From: Amorphophallus konjac
Lineage: Eukaryota > Streptophyta > Magnoliopsida > Alismatales > Araceae
Reading direction: 5' to 3'
Length of the DNA: 64,000 nt
Assembly (NCBI GenBank): GCA_022559845.1
Contig: CM040117.1
Coordinates: 10,378,856 to 10,442,855 of the forward strand
The position numbers and the translations under genes are program-made. The notes beneath the pieces are model-generated. The model was not told the origin of the DNA, ran no database searches, and saw only the letters and a program-made list of their open reading frames with translations. Positions 59,001 through 64,000 of the stretch are shown in pieces; positions within the stretch are counted from its first letter, which is position 1; the number at the start of each line of letters is the position of its first letter.

Positions 59001-61195
59001 TAAAAAACTGGCCCAGGCTGCTGGCTCAGAAAGGTGCGCTCGGCTACATCCCAACATGTCGTTCTGGCATTGCGGTAAAAGCCGGTTCGAGCATTCCACC
59101 ATTTCACATATTCTGGAGTGACCCGGGGTACGCAGTTCGGCACCGGTATTCTGAAGACATGGGCATCCCGACGGTGGAAGTAATCCCACCAGGAGCGACC
59201 CTCGCCTGTAACAGCCGAGCTATGCTTCGACCTGCTGTCCAAGGGAAACAGAGCAGTTGAAGGCGGGATGTGCTGATCATAACCGAAATTTCGGCCAAAT
59301 CTAAAAGGGTAATAGAGTTCTAGATGAAACACGCCCCCTTTTCTGAATACTAAGACACTAGGGCGAGTTGATAAAGCCCAGTCAATGAGCTCAGGCTCCA
59401 GGATTGGCCGGGTCACTGTGTTGCCCGAAATGAAATGTGTGAAAGTCTCCACTGCCTCGAGCTTGCATTCACGTTGGCAATTCACCAAGGGGGCAGAATG
59501 TGCTGCTAAATTCCAGAAATGAATGGTCCCCGCTGAATCCATCGGGACCCTTGTTAGCCGGCCTCTGATAGAGAAAAGCTACTGAGACACTGGACCGGGT
59601 TCAGCACTAGCAAATTCCAGCATCCTGGGGTACAATGTCACTGTCTGCAAGGTCCTGGGAGCCAGGTCTGGAAACAAACTGTAGACCCAGGCATTGAAGA
59701 AATGAAATGGCCCCACTGTCATGAAAGAGTGGGGGATCCGATGCCTATGAATGCCTCCAAGAGATCTGTAGATCAGGCAGAGTGCTGCTGGACATAGAGC
59801 AAGCCGCATGCCCCAAGCCATCTGACAGGCCGGGTATATTGCCTCTGGCCTAATAACTGTCTCATCTCCCTGCGGGAGAGTGAAAGTGCACAACCAAAAG
59901 GTGAGATAAGTAGCACAATGAGTGAGGGGATCCACCCCAGTTGGATTCGGTCCTCCACGGCTGATCTGCCGAAGTGAAGCAGGCAGCTCTGACTTAAATA
60001 TGGGAGGCTTGTTGGGCTTACCTGCAACAGGAGCCACATGAGGGAACTCATTGTACTTTAGAGGGCCGCCAAAGAAATACTGAATCCAATGTCCTACTCG
60101 GACTCTCAACTTGCTACTCTTCTCACGAGTCTGATACCCCTTTGATGATCCCCTGTTAAGTGCCAAGCAGAGGGAGCGATATGCTTTCATCAAATACCGA
60201 TATGAGAAGCCGAAGTAGTACTGACCCTTACCGTCTGTCTCATCCTTGATGAAGTCAGGAAGGCAGACCTCTTCGTAAGGCTCTCCATCAATCGGCAGAC
60301 CCGACAGCTGTGACAGGCTCCAGAGGTCCAAAGAAGTTTCACACTCTACTGTGTAGAAAGTATTAAACTGTGGGCAGAACACTTCGAACATGCCGCATCA
60401 CAAGCCTTTTGAAATAAGGTACCTGAAACGGGATGCGTAAACACTATGATACACCCCGGCCATGACCAATAAAGGTGCATACTCCTTCAGAACATATTCT
60501 ATAAATTCTACCGCTCCCACGCGGAAAAGATGAGCGTATATCACTTTTGTGTCTGCGAACCATCCAGCAGCCAATTGGAACTTAAATTGAACAGCCAGGC
60601 AGTTTAGAACGAATGGCTCATCTCTGTAGCCCCACTTGATGGGCGCCAAGAATAAACCAGAGCCTGGTTTCTCTCTGTTGACCCGACCTGCAGTAGTGTC
60701 CCACCTGGCCGGTGTGAATTCTGGAGCCCGCGTCAGCATCTTCTGCTCCGCCTCCAGCTCAGTCACTCCCAAGACGGCATTCCACTTACGCCGCTCTCTC
60801 GGGAGATAGATGGTGTCTCCGTGATATACGGAGCCTTTCAAGCTGTCTCTATCCACCAACATGGCCCGTTCTACCATCCGAGCCAGCATGACATCTCTCT
60901 TTCCCGATACATTGAAGGTGCAGATGAATGGTGCGAGATGGCGATCCTTCGGAAATTCCGGACGATAGTCGCCATCACGATTGAAGTCCAATCCGTCCTT
61001 AGTGGTCAGGACGCGAGATGTAGACACTGTGTCCATTTCTGAGTCGGAAGATTCGTCAACTATGGCGATCCGCCCAAGACCTCGGTCCAGCTGTCCGATG
61101 TTCCTCCAAGTCACAATAGGGCCGAATACTCCGCCCTGGGAAGAAGCATCAACATCAACAGTTCAGGAAGCAACACGGCTAGAAGTGGCGGCCAT
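56036..61195 (-). pseudogene. Antisense PMD gene of Tat-B, five exons, with a C-terminal coiled coil
   Basis: ATG 61195 follows an intron acceptor (TCTGCAG, ending at 61204). Exons on the minus strand are 61195-58384, 58306-58022, 57936-57754, 57669-57215 and 57130-56036; all borders are GT/AG and the phases fit. Exon 1 carries the PMD: ETSLDLWSLSQLSGLPI, FGFSYRYLMKAYRSLCLAL, YLTFWLCTFTLPQGDE, then NFGYDQHIPP and SWWDYFHRRD. Exons 2-5 encode a Lys/Arg-rich segment (PPGKKRAASVLK), an acidic Ser-rich linker, and a coiled coil with SLTSDLHRNKAHVEASTA and SRREELRAELDAVEAEI. The five stops I followed (61163-61165, near 60396, 59579, 58801 and 58128) are TGA or TAG that fit CGA or CAG ancestors. 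The gene is antisense to gag-pol, as aORFs are in the Tat lineage. The function of the protein is unknown. Confidence 0.78.
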
Positions 61196-61203
61196 TTCAG
61201 CAA

Positions 61204-61763
61204 CTGCAGACAAAAATCAAGGGAAAATAAAATAATATGAAGACAAAATGGAAAAGAAAATTTTAAGAAAATTTGACAGCACCTCCCCATGTCCAGGATA
61301 TGCCCAGAAGTCAAATAGGAGAACACCCACCAAGAGGGGGTGACTCCGTAATGAAGAGGGACGTAGTCTCGAATGAGAAGAAATAGAAGAAAACCTCGCG
61401 ATGAGAATGGAAGAAATGGGGAGGGAAAGGGCCCTCGCGCCGATCGCCGCCGCGACAGAAGCTGGAGGGTGAAGAGAGAGAGAGCTCAGTTGAAAATGAG
61501 CTCTCCTCCTCCCTCTCGGCGCTAAATAGGGTGAAAACCCTAAGGCGCGTCGAGATCGTCCCGCGTCGAAAGCTTAGTAAAGAAAAGGCGCGCCGGAAGC
61601 CCCTCTGCGCCGAGAGCCCCTCTACGCCGAGAGCATTTCCGCGCCGAGAGCAATAGCTAGAAAAGGCGCACCGAGGCTCAGGCGTCGAGACCAAGTGTTG
61701 TGCCGATATGGAGCCCGCGCCGTTTGAGTATTGTGCCGAGATGACCGTGCCGAGATTGTCAAC
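61204..61763 (-). promoter_or_regulatory. 5' intron, leader and promoter side of the antisense PMD gene
   Basis: Reading on the minus strand, a CG-rich stretch with repeated CTCGGCGC-type blocks (61540-61720) leads to CCTATTTAGC (a weak TATA), a CT-rich leader (61380-61500) and an AT-rich intron ending in TTTTTGTCTGCAG. This is the same order as upstream of the Tat-A PMD gene. The promoter call is inference. Confidence 0.4.
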
Positions 61764-62683
61764 TGTTGAGTTATGATTTTGATGATTGTTGGCGTTATGG
61801 TTTTGATGATAACTAAACTTAATGTGTGATTGAGTGATGATAACTAAACTTATGGTTGATTGCACATTCATGTTTAAATATGTTTGAGATGACAAATGGC
61901 AATGGTACATGGTCTTGATTCATGCTTGATTGAATTATTTTTACAAGAGGCAAGAGATTTCATAACCTCTTTAATGTGAACAAGCATGATATTAACCTTA
62001 ACTATCCTGCTTGCAAGATCAAACATGGCAGTCACCTGGTGAACTAAACTTGTGGATAAGCACCTTGCTCCTCTACAATCGAAAACAGGTGGTATATGTC
62101 ATTTACTATCAAGAACCATGGGTGAGACTCTTACCTTGTGTATCTCATGCTTAGCATCGATCTCACCTTGTGTATCTTATGAATACACCTCATTCATGCA
62201 CATTCAACATGAAACCCTTCTGGCCATCGTGCGCCCTCGTGCGCGGATCGACCTGCGCGGTCAGGTCGCGGGGATCGACCTGCCCGGTCAGGTCGCGGGG
62301 GTCAAGGGGGCAGCGCCCCTTGCGGGGGTTTCCAGGGGCGGAGCCCCCGGAACAAATTCTGATTTCATAATCAATGGTTTGCATGGAGTTTATGGATTTA
62401 TCATAACAAATTCTGATTTCATAATCAATGGTTTGCATGGAGTTTATGGATTTATCATATGGATGTTTGAGCTATAATTCTAATCAATTATCCATGTGTT
62501 TGCAGGTCCATATACTCAGTACAAATCCTCAAGGTCGAAGGAGTTTGATGCCACAAACATAAATGAGCTGCTCAAGGGTTTAAAGGGCTGAACGGGAGAA
62601 ACATGGGGCTTCCCCTGCCAGCGATCGACCGCCGGTCCAGGATCGATCGACCGCCAGCAGCGGTCGACCGCCCAGACAGGGGC
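61764..62683 (+). repeat. SIRE-like copia LTR, truncated
   Basis: It starts TGTTGAGTTATGATTTTGAT and contains GTGTTTGCAGGTCCATATAC, AAGGAGTTTGATGCC and GGTCGACCG blocks (62600-62675), all familiar from Maximus/SIRE copia LTRs. The 3' end is replaced at 62684 by another LTR. The 5 bp before it are TCAAC. No internal region is in the window. Confidence 0.65.
62351..62458 (+). repeat. 54-bp tandem duplication in the SIRE-like LTR
   Basis: Two identical 54-bp copies (62351-62404 and 62405-62458), each beginning AACAAATTCTGATTTCATAA and ending ATGGATTTATCAT. No mismatch was seen, so the duplication is recent. Confidence 0.95.
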
Positions 62684-64000
62684 TGTAACGACCCGAGAAT
62701 CCGATTACCGGGAAGGCCCGATAACCCGAGACTCGCATTGCCGCCCAAGAGCCGGGAGGGCTCGGAAGGGCTAAAAGGAGTGTGGAGGCACAAAGAAATA
62801 GGAAATAAAGCAGGACAACTCAATAATTAACAGAAATAAATAAACAACTACAACAGAGTCCAGTCCAACAGAAAGTACATTCTAAAGCAGTAAAACGTAC
62901 CACATGCCAAGTGAACACTCGGCCCGGCAAGCTGGCAACAGAGAACCTCCGCTTCGCACCCTCGAACCTCGAGGAAGAACCGCCACACCTGAAAAGCAGG
63001 GAATGAGTCTCCAAAACAGAGACTCAGCAGGGATCCCGCGGAACCCCAACCGGAAACAACGGCGGTAGCGGAAAGGAGAGCTACAACTACAGCAGGAACA
63101 GCAAACCGGTGGCCGGTCAAAACTCGGCACTACAGCTACTCCTACTGCCAGAAGGCACACCTCGATCACGAAGTCGAAGCTACCAAACCACGCTAGTACC
63201 ACCTACCGAAGTAAAAACACACGGTAACCACGCCGTAGAGGCCTGTCCCCCGGACAGCCAACCTGGACACGCTGTCCAAGGTGCAACCCCGACCATCCGA
63301 TCGCGGGTACCGCACCACAAGATGCCACCTCAGTAAAGCCACTAGCACTAGTCTCACGGCGCAAGAACCGACACACGCGCCAAGGTGAAACAACCGAACT
63401 CACCGGTCAACACGACTGAAAACCCGAAGGTCAAAGACATAGAGACTGATAGTCTGTCACTCCGTACTCGACAGGAGTACCACCCACTAGAAGCACAGCC
63501 GGTAGCGTCCCCTGACGTCTTACACCGCGCCGCAGGTGAACCGCCTGACGTGGTAGGTCCTACCCGAGGCGCGAACACCGTACAAGTAACCACAAACAAG
63601 TAACTAGCTGGGGTCACGCCAGTCGACGTGGGTCCAACCGCCCCCAACCACGTGTGCACACATAGACCTTGCGTCACTAGGTCTGGTCCTCTGACCGGTT
63701 TTCCCCCGTAGCCGGACTCTGGCTACCGACGAGGGGCCCGACGGTAACCGGTCCACAAACCTTCTCAAAGGGTAAGCCTCTCCACCTACTCCCAGGTGGG
63801 ACCACTCGCGTGTAAGCAGGCTACAACTAGTGGAGGGTCACTAAAGGAGTAGACTCTCAAGTCAACGGAAAATAACGTCCGAATCCGACGACGTACGGGG
63901 ACAACCCCGTGTACCGGCCCCGTCGCACGGTGACCACAGTCGGAGAAGAAACAAGACTCGCAGTCCACGGCCACGCACGCACCGTGCGCGAGAGTCGAGA
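62684..64000 (-). repeat. Tekay-like LTR in reverse orientation, cut by the window end
   Basis: It starts TGTAACGACCCGAGAATCCG, the reverse complement of the Tekay LTR end. Further homologous blocks are CTGTCACTCCGTACTCGACA (63453) and the GTCGACGTGGGTCCAACCGC block (63623). The stretch 62800-63400 is much less similar to the Tekay LTR, so this is a related family or subfamily. The LTR runs off the right edge; the body would lie further left on the minus reading, so only one LTR, or a solo LTR, can be seen. Confidence 0.8.

Larger units (their letters stand above)
30176..61763 (+). mobile_element. Ty3/gypsy Tat-type element (Tat-B), 3' LTR not seen
   Basis: The order is a 5' LTR (30176-33344), primer site, gag, protease, RT, RNase H, a second archaeal-type RNase H and integrase, then non-coding tandem repeats and an antisense extra gene. 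Dual RNase H and an antisense extra gene before the 3' LTR are established features of the plant Tat lineage. The body is split at 33731/43903 by another gypsy element. The right end is cut at 61763 by a SIRE-like LTR, so no 3' LTR is visible. The 5-bp sequence before the LTR is GGGAA; its partner is outside the window. Confidence 0.85.

Overview
The window is plant nuclear DNA, dominated by nested LTR retrotransposons. The only recognisable host gene is the 5' end of a SNF1-kinase regulatory subunit gene (SNF4 / KIN beta-gamma type) on the minus strand at 1746-3241. Its glycogen-binding domain is encoded by three exons with consensus splice sites and compatible phases. The residues look monocot-like to me (inference, low confidence). 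The CBS exons should lie off the left edge, beyond an antisense L1-type LINE fragment (2-1347) sitting in the next intron. Upstream of the gene are a (CT)17(AG)21 palindrome and a MULE-like MITE (4854-5499).

From about 6.3 kb rightwards the sequence is a stack of retroelements. A decayed copia gag (7000-7566) comes first. An outer Tat-type Ty3/gypsy element, here called Tat-A and inferred to run on the minus strand, follows; what identifies it is its plus-strand PMD (plant mobile domain) gene. That gene is broken into 20691-22476 and 27411-30124 by an LTR-like insertion (22477-27410). A Tekay-type chromovirus (8331-18485) lies to the left, with 2.6-kb LTRs, a perfect 5-bp target duplication (GCCGT), a Met-tRNA primer site and frameshifted gag-pol.

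A second Tat-type element, Tat-B, starts at 30176, inside an intron of the Tat-A PMD gene. It shows a 5' LTR (30176-33344), a primer site, gag, protease, RT with two RNase H domains, integrase, three tandem-repeat arrays (52.9-55.4 kb) and an antisense, multi-exon PMD gene (56036-61195). Its gag leader is split by a nearly intact chromodomain-bearing gypsy element (33732-43897; target duplication ATGGT; a single in-frame stop). Its 3' end is cut by a SIRE-like copia LTR (61764-62683), itself cut by an inverted Tekay-like LTR (62684 to the window end).

Most coding regions are decayed, and many premature stops are CAG to TAG or CGA to TGA, as expected from C-to-T decay at methylated CHG and CG sites. 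The least ordinary structures are arrays of 14 short palindromes (7-bp arms, about 7-nt spacer) in the Tekay LTRs, two PMD genes with introns kept antisense to their carrier elements, hairpin clusters upstream of the Tat-A PMD gene, and a 3-kb inverted repeat enclosing a 57-bp tandem array.
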